From Holdemanella porci (GTDB taxonomy: Bacteria; Bacillota_I; Bacilli_A; Erysipelotrichales; Erysipelotrichaceae), in contig NZ_JAHQVB010000030.1 in the NCBI RefSeq assembly GCF_019052655.1, positions 1 to 22,949 of the forward strand: DNA of 22,949 bases, in the 5' to 3' direction. Each line of letters starts with the position of its first letter. The first letter of the stretch is position 1. The notes below the pieces were generated by a model. The model ran no database searches. It worked only from the letters and a program-made list of their open reading frames with translations, and was not told the origin of the DNA. The position numbers were made by a program, and so were the translations under genes. Below are positions 16,903 to 22,949 of the stretch, one piece after another.

Positions 16903-17406
16903 TCATACAATAATCGTAACTCCAACTTTCCATATCTGATTCAAAAAGTGCAAATTCAACGTTGCCAAACGATTATGCTTGTCATACTTCACAATATAAT
17001 CATCCATATTCTTTAGTGGACCTTGAGTCACATGAATCTTTTTATTCACTAATTTACCATACGACATTCTTAGAACCTTTTCATCATCCAACAACATGTT
17101 CAAAATACGAATCTCCTCATCCGTTAAAGCTGAAACTTCCTCTTCATATTTCAATTCATGAATAAAAACACTCTGCAAAGGAAACTTTCTAAAAATGCGA
17201 TCCACTTCTACCTGTGACAATTTACTCACCACAAATACATAGCCACCGAATAAAGTTCGCAATTGGATCTGTTTAGAAACCCTATGATAAAACTCCATCT
17301 TAGGACTAAACGCAAAAATACCCTCGTTTTCATTCAAGTATTTACATACTTCCTCTTCCTTAGAACGTATGGTCAATAATACATACCAATGTTCATCCAA
17401 ATTCAT
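16903..17406 (-). CDS. NusG-family specialised transcription factor (LoaP-like)
   Basis: A 167-aa NusG paralog. The NGN domain (about residues 5-100) starts with HWYVLLTIRSKEEEVCKYL and contains the LFGGYVFVVSKL strand typical of NusG/RfaH/LoaP proteins. The KOW-like part (about 125-167) reads VTQGPLKNMDDYIVKYDKHNR. It lacks the length and context of housekeeping NusG (no secE or rplK nearby). Stand-alone paralogs of this kind usually act as processive antiterminators for a nearby long operon. Here the only co-directional downstream gene is the 3D-like protein, so its target is not evident. AGGG precedes the ATG. Confidence 0.85.
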   Translation of the reverse strand: MNLDEHWYVLLTIRSKEEEVCKYLNENEGIFAFSPKMEFYHRVSKQIQLRTLFGGYVFVVSKLSQVEVDRIFRKFPLQSVFIHELKYEEEVSALTDEEIRILNMLLDDEKVLRMSYGKLVNKKIHVTQGPLKNMDDYIVKYDKHNRLATLNLHFLNQIWKVGVTIIV

Positions 17407-17436
17407 ACATAAAACCCTTTCATTTCATATACTAAA

Positions 17437-17465
17437 AGTATAAAGTGGTTAGTTAGCTATGTCAA
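17437..17465 (-). promoter_or_regulatory. Near-consensus promoter of the NusG paralog
   Basis: Minus strand TTGACA (17460-17465), 17 bp, TATACT (17437-17442). It overlaps the 3' end region of the preceding small gene and gives this regulator independent, apparently strong transcription. Confidence 0.85.
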
Positions 17466-17470
17466 ATCGA

Positions 17471-17818
17471 TTAAACCGGTAAATCAATTTCTGGTTCTTC
17501 TTCAAAAGTCGGTAAGTTCTCTAAATCTAATTCTTCAAATCTTTCATAATCAAAATAAGGTTCATCGATGAACGGATTCCAATTCATACAATAACTATAT
17601 ACATAATCCTTTTGTTTATCTGTTAAACCACTTAGTAGTTCATCAATCGCTTCTTCCTCACGCAACCCAAACAACCACTGTAAATCATACGCACTATTCC
17701 CTCTATCTACCCAACAATGAAGTCTCTCCTTCTCTTTCTTTGTGAGTTTATTTTCCTTTAAAAATTTTCTTAATTCATTCTTACGAATTCTATATTTACT
17801 TTTACTCTTCTTTTTCAT
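17471..17818 (-). CDS. Small acidic hypothetical protein
   Basis: A 115-aa protein of unknown function. The N-terminus is strongly basic and helical (KKKSKSKYRIRKNELRKFLKENKLTKKEKERLHCWVDRGNSAYD), the middle is a possible helical bundle (EEEAIDELLSGLTDKQKDYVY), and the C-terminus is very acidic (EELDLENLPTFEEEPEIDLPV). The WVDRGNSAYD-type stretch reminds me of small proteins common in gut Firmicutes, but I cannot name a family. The frame extends to 17848, but that start lies in the alaS terminator hairpin, so the ATG at 17818, just past it, is preferred. No clear ribosome site precedes either. It may be expressed by read-through from alaS. Confidence 0.65.
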   Translation of the reverse strand: MKKKSKSKYRIRKNELRKFLKENKLTKKEKERLHCWVDRGNSAYDLQWLFGLREEEAIDELLSGLTDKQKDYVYSYCMNWNPFIDEPYFDYERFEELDLENLPTFEEEPEIDLPV

Positions 17819-17822
17819 AAAC

Positions 17823-17853
17823 AAAAAATAAGGATATGCACATGGCATACCCT
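17823..17853 (-). terminator. Terminator of alaS
   Basis: On the minus strand AGGGTATGC and GCATATCCT pair (one G-U) around a 5-nt loop, followed by TTATTTTTTG; 9 bp after the alaS stop. Confidence 0.75.
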
Positions 17854-17861
17854 AATATCTT

Positions 17862-20492
17862 TTATAAACTTTTTAATTCTTCTGTGATCGCATTGATTGC
17901 TTCATCAACCTTAGAAGCATCCTTACCACCGGCTTGAGCCATATCTGGCTTTCCTCCACCATTACCAGAACAGATTTGAGCCGCTTTCTTAACCAATTGA
18001 CCGGCATGTACACCAGCCTTAACAGCCTCTTTACCTGCACCAGACACAAAGACAGCCTTTTCACCATTTGTATTCACAAAGAATACAACCATCTTGTCAT
18101 CACTAGCCTTTAAGTTAGAAACAATATCCTTCAATGCACCTGCATCCATTCCAGAAACAGACTTGATCAATACATTGACTTTTCCAAAATCTTTAGCTTC
18201 AGTAGCCCACTCTTTAGACTTCAAAGTAAAGATTTGGTTTTTCAAGTTATCGATTTCCTTCTGCATATCACGCATAGTCTTATATGCAGCTTCAACCTTT
18301 GTATCAATATTCTTAATACCCTTTTGTTTAGCACTATCCGCAATATTCTCTAACATATTGTGTTCTTGTGCAAAATCTTGGTAAGCCGCAAACTTAGTCT
18401 TAGCCGTAATACGACGAGAATCCGAACCAATACTTTCCTCACTAATGATCTTACATAGACCAATCTGAGCTGTGTTTTCTACATGACATCCAGCACAGAA
18501 TTCCTTAGATACATCACCCATTGTTACAACACGAACTGTATCTCCATACTTTTCATCAAATAATGCAGTGGCACCAGATCTCTTAGCCTCTTCAATAGGC
18601 ATTACTTCTTTCGTTACTGGATATGCCGCACTAATATATTCATTCACAATACGTTCTACTTCAGCCAATTGTTCAGCCGTAACCTTTTCATAATGATTGA
18701 AGTCAAAACGTAAATATTCAGGACAATTATAAGAGCCAGCCTGGTGAATATGATCACCCAATACCTTAACTAAAGCCGACTGCAACAAGTGCGTACAAGA
18801 GTGGTTCGCTGTAGTTGCCAAACGATCTTTGACATTCACTTCACCATATAAAGACATACCTTTTTCTAATACACCACTATTGATTTTAACTGTGTGAATA
18901 TGCTGTTTATTACGAGTCTTTTGAACATCCAATACTTCTACTTCTACACCATCAGCCGTAAACACTCCCTTATCGGCAACCTGTCCACCACTTTCTGCAT
19001 AGAAACAAGTTTCATCTAAAATGATCATACCTTCATCTTCTAAAGAATCAACCATCTTACCCTCTGCATTAAATAACGCAATGATCTTACCATCACAAGA
19101 TAAGTGATCATAACCAATAAATTCACTAGGCTCATTGAAGTTCATCAATTCTTCATTTTGAGACGCAAAAGAATCCTTTACATTACGCGCATTACGAGCA
19201 CGCTCTTTTTGTTTATTCATCTCTGCATCAAACTCATCACGACTTACACTGATTCCACTTTCCTCGGCAATTTCTTGCGTCAATTCAAATGGGAATCCAT
19301 ATGTATCATATAATTTGAAGACAACTTCACCACTAAGCTTTCCATCCTTAGCCTTACTGATCTCTTCATCCAATAAAGCCTGACCAACCTTTAAAGTCTT
19401 CTTGAAAGTTTCTTCTTCAACCTTAATCAATTTTTGATTGAACACTACATGCTCTTGTAAGTATGGATAAAAATCCTTCATTAAATCTGCAACAACAGGA
19501 ACTAATTTATATAAGAATGGTTCATCCAAACCTAATTTTAAACCATAACGAACAGCACGACGAAGTACACGACGAAGCACATAACCACGACCACTATTTG
19601 AGAAGTTAGCACCATCACTCAACGCAAAAGTAACTGTACGAACGTGGTCCGCAATAACACGGTAAGCCATCTTATATTCACCTTCATAAGGATGTTTCGC
19701 CATAGCTTCTGTTGCACGAATAATAGGTAAGAATAAATCCGTATCAAAGTTTGTTTCTCCATCCTGAACTAAGGCAACCAAACGCTCAAGACCCATACCT
19801 GTATCAATGTTCTTCTGAGGAAGTTCCTTATAATCTTTACGATCTATACTTGGATCACAATCATATTGAGAGAATACGACATTCCATACTTCTACATAAC
19901 GATCATTTTCCATTTCATCAAAGAATAATTTTTCTCCCAATCCCTCAGGATCATATTTTTCTCCACGATCAAAGAAAATTTCACTGTCAGGTCCACCAGG
20001 TCCCTTACCAATTTCCCAGAAGTTATCATCTGTCTTTAAAATATGACTAGGGTCTACGCCACAAATTGTAGTCCATACTTCATAAGCACGCGCATCATCT
20101 GTATATACAGACACATACAATCTGTCCTTATCAATCCCCATCCATTCTTCGCTTGTTAAAAATTCCCATGCAAACTGAATTGCCTCATCTTTGAAATAAT
20201 CTCCAATTGAGAAGTTTCCTAACATTTCAAAGAATGTGTGGTGACGAGCTGTACGACCCACATTTTCAATATCATTCGTACGAATTGATTTCTGCGCATT
20301 CGCAATACGATTTGAAGCCGGTTTTTCACTACCATCAAAATATTTTTTCAAAGCCGCAACACCCGCATTGATCCATAATAACGTTGGGTCATTGTGCGGA
20401 ATCAAACTTGCGCCCGGCTCAATCATATGCCCTTTAGATTTAAAATAATCCAAGAACATCTGACGAATCTGATTACCAGTTAATTGTTTCAT
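17862..20492 (-). CDS. alaS: Alanyl-tRNA synthetase
   Basis: An 876-aa class II synthetase charging tRNA-Ala, with editing. It begins with the family N-terminus (IRQMFLDYFKSKGH) and the LLWINAGVAALKKYF and RTNDIENVGRTARHHTFFEMLGNFS blocks of the aminoacylation domain. The editing domain has the zinc-binding NHSCTHLL motif (His about 562 and 566) and CAGCHVENT (about 664-668). The C-terminal C-Ala domain ends with the Gly-rich SGNGGGKPDMAQAGGKD signature. Length is standard. GGAGGAG precedes the ATG. Expression is controlled by the T-box leader directly upstream. Confidence 0.98.
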   Translation of the reverse strand: MKQLTGNQIRQMFLDYFKSKGHMIEPGASLIPHNDPTLLWINAGVAALKKYFDGSEKPASNRIANAQKSIRTNDIENVGRTARHHTFFEMLGNFSIGDYFKDEAIQFAWEFLTSEEWMGIDKDRLYVSVYTDDARAYEVWTTICGVDPSHILKTDDNFWEIGKGPGGPDSEIFFDRGEKYDPEGLGEKLFFDEMENDRYVEVWNVVFSQYDCDPSIDRKDYKELPQKNIDTGMGLERLVALVQDGETNFDTDLFLPIIRATEAMAKHPYEGEYKMAYRVIADHVRTVTFALSDGANFSNSGRGYVLRRVLRRAVRYGLKLGLDEPFLYKLVPVVADLMKDFYPYLQEHVVFNQKLIKVEEETFKKTLKVGQALLDEEISKAKDGKLSGEVVFKLYDTYGFPFELTQEIAEESGISVSRDEFDAEMNKQKERARNARNVKDSFASQNEELMNFNEPSEFIGYDHLSCDGKIIALFNAEGKMVDSLEDEGMIILDETCFYAESGGQVADKGVFTADGVEVEVLDVQKTRNKQHIHTVKINSGVLEKGMSLYGEVNVKDRLATTANHSCTHLLQSALVKVLGDHIHQAGSYNCPEYLRFDFNHYEKVTAEQLAEVERIVNEYISAAYPVTKEVMPIEEAKRSGATALFDEKYGDTVRVVTMGDVSKEFCAGCHVENTAQIGLCKIISEESIGSDSRRITAKTKFAAYQDFAQEHNMLENIADSAKQKGIKNIDTKVEAAYKTMRDMQKEIDNLKNQIFTLKSKEWATEAKDFGKVNVLIKSVSGMDAGALKDIVSNLKASDDKMVVFFVNTNGEKAVFVSGAGKEAVKAGVHAGQLVKKAAQICSGNGGGKPDMAQAGGKDASKVDEAINAITEELKSL

Positions 20493-20507
20493 CTTTTCTC
20501 CTCCAAT

Positions 20508-20722
20508 AAAAAAACGCTCCTATTTCTAGGAACGTATAATTACGCGGTACCATCCTAGTTCATTTTTCAAAATTGAAAAATGCCCTCAATTCACTCGTTA
20601 ACGCCGACTACGTTTCAACTCCAAAGTAGCTTCAAATTAAAAGACTCGAAGAGCTTTCACCAAACGCCCTCTCTCTATGCACAAGAACTTTTAATCCTAC
20701 TTATCTTCTTCACTGTCGAATC
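20508..20722 (-). ncRNA. T-box leader RNA (alanine) of alaS
   Basis: A tRNA-sensing leader. The T-box sequence AGGATGGTACCGCG lies at 20543-20556 on the minus strand. The Stem I elements TTTGGTGAAAGC and GAAGCTACTTTGGAG are present. The codon GCT (20628-20630) in the specifier position matches alanine and the downstream gene. A perfect stem CATTTTTCAA/TTGAAAAATG precedes the T-box. The terminator (CGTTCCTA/TAGGAGCG plus seven T, 20508-20534) lies just before the alaS ribosome site. Uncharged tRNA-Ala should pair with the specifier and the T-box bulge and prevent termination. Confidence 0.95.
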
Positions 20723-20728
20723 GATAAA

Positions 20729-20757
20729 ATTTTAACACTCTTTCCATATTTCTGCAA
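20729..20757 (-). promoter_or_regulatory. Promoter of the T-box-alaS transcript
   Basis: Minus strand TTGCAG (20752-20757), 17 bp, TAAAAT (20729-20734). It lies inside the last codons of the MocR-type gene, giving a start near 20722, where the T-box leader begins. Confidence 0.7.
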
Positions 20758-22012
20758 GACGAATCACACCATCTAACATCAATTCTTTACTCATACACGC
20801 AAAAGACAATCCTACACGCCCATTCGAAATACTAATTGCGACACTATTCGATTCACACAAATCCCTAAAGCGTGATATATCCACATCTAAATTTAACCAA
20901 TACGCCATATACGTCTCATCCAAAATATACGAACAACCCATATGTGCATCAATCAATTTTTTTAAATACAAATGCTTCTCCTTATACTCACGAACAAGCT
21001 TTCTTAAATGTTTCTGCAAATACCCATCCACAATATATTGCGTAAAAGCCACCTGCTCAATTTTACTCGTCGTTGGACCAAAATAAGAAGCACTATACTT
21101 ATGCATATACTCCTCATTTAAAATCATATACCCAATACGAAGACTCGGTAATAATAGTCTTGAAAACGAAGAAAAATAAATCACATTCTTACTTTTCGAA
21201 CACAACGAAGTCTTGATTTTAGAAGCATACACAAGCTCCCCATTATAATCATCCTCAAGAATCAAAACATTCTCTAAAGAAACGAATTCTTCACGAACCC
21301 TTTCACTCATAGACTGCCTATCAGGCGTAAAACAAGTCGTATTCACATAGACGACATCCACATTCAACCTTTTAATATCCCTCACAATAGAATTTGGATT
21401 TAAATATTCAACATGAAAACCATACGACAAAAACACCTGCTTAGCCTGATCATCCACCAAAGTCGATAAACCAACCACCTTATTCTTATCTAACATCCCA
21501 CAAAATATATACAACAAAGACTGATAGTTTGAACCAATCACCATCTGCTCTGGAAAACACAAAATATTCCGATTCTGATACACATACTTACATAGAGCCT
21601 GTCTTAATCCATACTCACCCTGTGCTAGACCATAACTTGACATCAAACGTTTATCATTCAAAACACCCTTCATATATCTTTTCCAAATCGTCGTTTCAAA
21701 CGAATCAAAAGAAACCGACTGAATCCGAAAATCATAATCATACGATTTTTCTTTGTGACTCGAACTATAATCCAATATCTCCTGATGCAGTAAGATACGC
21801 TCCGAATTCATACTCACCACATAACCCACTTTTTCCTTACTCGAAATAAACCCATCCAACACCAACTTATTATATGCATTTTCCACCGTAGTTTTAGACA
21901 CATTCATCTTCTTTACACATTCACGAATCGAATCCACACGATCCCCATATTTTAAGATTCCAGAAAGAATGGATTCCTTATACAAATCATAAATCACCTG
22001 ATATTTCTTCAT
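20732..22012 (-). CDS. MocR/PdxR-type GntR-family regulator with aminotransferase-like domain
   Basis: A 426-aa transcription factor. An N-terminal winged helix (residues 1-68: YGDRVDSIRECVKKMNVSKTTVENAYNKLVLDGF) is joined to a fold-type I aminotransferase-like domain. The PLP-site block LEDDYNGELVY is kept. However, the position of the Schiff-base lysine (SFSK in relatives) reads SFSR with Arg285 (codon AGA, 21158-21160). Family members typically sense PLP or amino acids and control vitamin B6, GABA or cell-wall genes. It is divergent from an ECF S-subunit gene, with a shared palindrome between them, which argues for local control. GGGG precedes the ATG. Whether it can still bind PLP covalently is doubtful. 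Confidence 0.9.
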   Translation of the reverse strand: MKKYQVIYDLYKESILSGILKYGDRVDSIRECVKKMNVSKTTVENAYNKLVLDGFISSKEKVGYVVSMNSERILLHQEILDYSSSHKEKSYDYDFRIQSVSFDSFETTIWKRYMKGVLNDKRLMSSYGLAQGEYGLRQALCKYVYQNRNILCFPEQMVIGSNYQSLLYIFCGMLDKNKVVGLSTLVDDQAKQVFLSYGFHVEYLNPNSIVRDIKRLNVDVVYVNTTCFTPDRQSMSERVREEFVSLENVLILEDDYNGELVYASKIKTSLCSKSKNVIYFSSFSRLLLPSLRIGYMILNEEYMHKYSASYFGPTTSKIEQVAFTQYIVDGYLQKHLRKLVREYKEKHLYLKKLIDAHMGCSYILDETYMAYWLNLDVDISRFRDLCESNSVAISISNGRVGLSFACMSKELMLDGVIRLAEIWKEC

Positions 22013-22041
22013 ACAACTGTCCCCTATTTATTTTTTATAAT

Positions 22042-22075
22042 TGTATATTTTTTTATATACAGAAACAAGTATAAT
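22042..22075. promoter_or_regulatory. Divergent promoter region with palindromic operator candidate
   Basis: TGTATAT (22042-22048) and ATATACA (22055-22061) form a 7-bp inverted repeat with a 6-bp spacer. It fills the spacer of the minus-strand promoter of the MocR-type gene (TTGTTT, 17 bp, TACAAT). It also lies just upstream of TATAAT (22070-22075), the -10 of the ECF gene, which lacks a good -35. The arrangement suits an autoregulator that also activates or represses the ECF gene. Confidence 0.6.
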
Positions 22076-22106
22076 AGTCACTAAGTTACAGAAAGAAGGA
22101 AAAATT

Positions 22107-22616
22107 ATGAAAAACAAACAAACATATGAAATCGTACTAACCGGACTAGGTATGGCACTCGTATTTGTCGCAACCATGTTCATCAAAATACCAAACACAT
22201 TAGACGGATACTTCAATCTAGGAGACGGATTCATCCTATTATTCGCAAGCTTTTTAAATCCATTTGAAAGCTTCTTGATTGGAGGCTTAGGAAGCGCACT
22301 AGCCGATGTAGCCGGAGGATACGGACACTACTTCTTCTTTACCATAATCATCAAAGGACTAGAAGGAATCGTAGTATCCCTACCTATGAAAAACTACTCT
22401 AAACCGAAACAAATCTCAAGCTACGTATTAGGATCTGTCATTATGGTATTTGGATACTTTATTGCCAAATACATATTAAAAGGAAGCTGGATCGTAGCCG
22501 CAAGTGAAATTCCAGCCAACGTAGTCCAAGGAGCTGCAGGTATTGTGATTGCACTTATTGTATATCCAATGGTAAAGAAAATCGTACAAGATAAATTAAA
22601 TAGGGTAGAGGGATAA
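22107..22616 (+). CDS. ECF transporter S component (ECF-riboflavin/PdxU-like)
   Basis: A 169-aa integral membrane substrate-binding subunit that would work with a shared EcfA-EcfA'-EcfT module encoded elsewhere. About six hydrophobic segments are visible. The N-terminal LTGLGMALVFVATMFIKIP with DGYFNLGDGFILLFASFL and the GGLGSALADVAGGYGHYFFFT stretch are typical of the ECF-ribofla_trS-like group. The ATG at 22107 (MKNKQTYEIV) with AAGGA is chosen over the frame opening at 22041, which lies in the promoter. Neighbouring MocR/PdxR-type control suggests a vitamin B6 compound, but other vitamins are possible. Its last codons (about LNRVEG) are supplied by the antisense intron remnant, so the native C-terminus has been replaced. 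Confidence 0.88.
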   Translation: MKNKQTYEIVLTGLGMALVFVATMFIKIPNTLDGYFNLGDGFILLFASFLNPFESFLIGGLGSALADVAGGYGHYFFFTIIIKGLEGIVVSLPMKNYSKPKQISSYVLGSVIMVFGYFIAKYILKGSWIVAASEIPANVVQGAAGIVIALIVYPMVKKIVQDKLNRVEG

Positions 22617-22671
22617 AATAAAATTGTCGTCCCTCCCGTTGAACCATACGTACGGGTCTCGTATACGGCTC
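22599..22671 (-). ncRNA. Group II intron 3' end: domains V and VI
   Basis: Domain V is at 22641-22671 on the minus strand. The lower stem GAGCCGTA pairs with TATGGTTC, including the A-U, G-U, C-G catalytic triad. A 2-nt CG bulge and an upper stem TACG/CGTA complete the shape. Domain VI follows: GGGAGGGA pairs with TCCCTCT-A-CCC, leaving a bulged adenosine (complement of 22606). Seven more nucleotides (CCCTATT) follow to the expected intron 3' end at 22599. Structure and spacing match the bacterial group II intron branch-point hairpin. No 5' end or intact reverse transcriptase is in the window. Confidence 0.82.
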
Positions 22672-22887
22672 TACATTTATATCGTAATCACAAACTCTTA
22701 AGATAGTAATCTAGGGGATGGACTAATCCAGGTCTATCTCCTATTTTATTGCCTAGAACAGTTGGTGATAATATGAAGTTCACTACATCTAGTCCACTTC
22801 TTCTATACCATCCTAATCTTGAATTAGCACATTTAAAGATATCTTCATGGTTAAATCTACATTTACCTGAATTATTCATGAAAATAT
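22672..22887 (-). pseudogene. Probable remnant of group II intron-encoded protein or intron interior
   Basis: A 63-codon open frame (22879-22688, minus) reads through SRLGWYRRSGLDVVNFILSP and ends 17 nt before domain V, where the C-terminus of an intron maturase would be expected. No reverse-transcriptase, maturase or HNH motif can be recognised, there is no ribosome site, and a stop codon lies upstream within the hairpin at 22889-22934. It is best read as a 5'-truncated piece of the intron. Together with the hairpin and the intron end this accounts for the last 330 bp; no independent gene is seen. Confidence 0.4.
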
Positions 22888-22888
22888 A

Positions 22889-22934
22889 AAAATCCGTAGA
22901 ATGTTCCTAATTTAAAGGAAATCTACGAATTTTT
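22889..22934. terminator. Bidirectional terminator-like hairpin
   Basis: AAAATCCGTAGA (22889-22900) pairs with TCTACGAATTTTT (22922-22934), with an inner TTCC/GGAA stem. A runs and T runs flank it on both strands, so it can stop transcription in either direction. It marks the upstream edge of the intron remnant. Confidence 0.65.
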
Positions 22935-22949
22935 CTTATCACCCATTGG

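Noticed and set aside
22688..22879. A stand-alone 63-aa gene on the minus strand.
   Set aside because: It has no ribosome site and lies within the group II intron remnant just before domain V; it is treated as intron-derived.
22888..22949. The hairpin as a class C group II intron target with the intron inserted right after it.
   Set aside because: Class C introns do insert after terminators, but no GUGYG-like 5' end follows the hairpin, and the remaining length is far too short for domains I to IV.
1..22949. A CRISPR array, defence island or prophage.
   Set aside because: No spaced direct repeats, cas, restriction, toxin-antitoxin pair, integrase or phage structural genes were seen; the only mobile DNA is the IS and the intron remnant.

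Overview
The window is low-GC Firmicutes DNA. Gene content suggests the Erysipelotrichales or a close relative: pyruvate:ferredoxin oxidoreductase, Firmicutes-type glucose-6-phosphate isomerase, an alanine T-box leader, an ECF vitamin-transporter S subunit, LemA plus a DUF2207 protein, and strong SD/sigma-A signals throughout. TGA is an ordinary stop and tryptophan is TGG. The genus is an inference; no rRNA or other marker is present.

Region 1 (1-6950) is core metabolism. On the minus strand lie a P1-family (DmpA-like) self-cleaving peptidase, PFOR (nifJ) and pgi, each with its own terminator. pgi diverges from a DUF212/PAP2-like membrane protein followed by a NifU-type Fe-S scaffold on the plus strand. 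PFOR carries several [4Fe-4S] clusters, so a NifU scaffold nearby is consistent.

Region 2 (6950-9800) is decayed. A MATE exporter gene has two frameshifts, a 1.1-kb IS1595/ISXO2-type insertion flanked by a 10-bp near-perfect duplication, and a nonsense codon at a probable Trp. The IS transposase is itself broken. Beyond it lies the N-terminal stub of a Fic-type protein, coupled by an ATGA overlap to an intact esterase.

Region 3 (9770-16005) holds the esterase and the divergent typA/bipA, sharing a promoter region. A 126-bp nested palindrome lies between typA and a convergent lemA-DUF2207 pair. A plus-strand membrane-protein pseudogene with three lesions follows.

Region 4 (16005-20760, all minus) contains, in transcription order, an alanine T-box leader, alaS, a small acidic protein, a stand-alone NusG paralog (LoaP-like) with a near-consensus promoter, and an exported protein with a 3D/double-psi-barrel-like C-terminus.

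Region 5 (20730-22949) has a MocR/PdxR-type regulator in which the expected PLP lysine reads as arginine. It is divergent from an ECF S-component gene and shares a palindromic candidate operator with it; vitamin B6 uptake is a reasonable inference. The 3' end of the ECF gene runs into the antisense 3' end (domains V and VI) of a group II intron remnant.

I saw no CRISPR array, tRNA, rRNA, prophage or recognisable defence operon. The most unusual items are the nested palindrome, the intron remnant that supplies an ECF C-terminus, the Lys-to-Arg MocR protein and the orphan NusG paralog.
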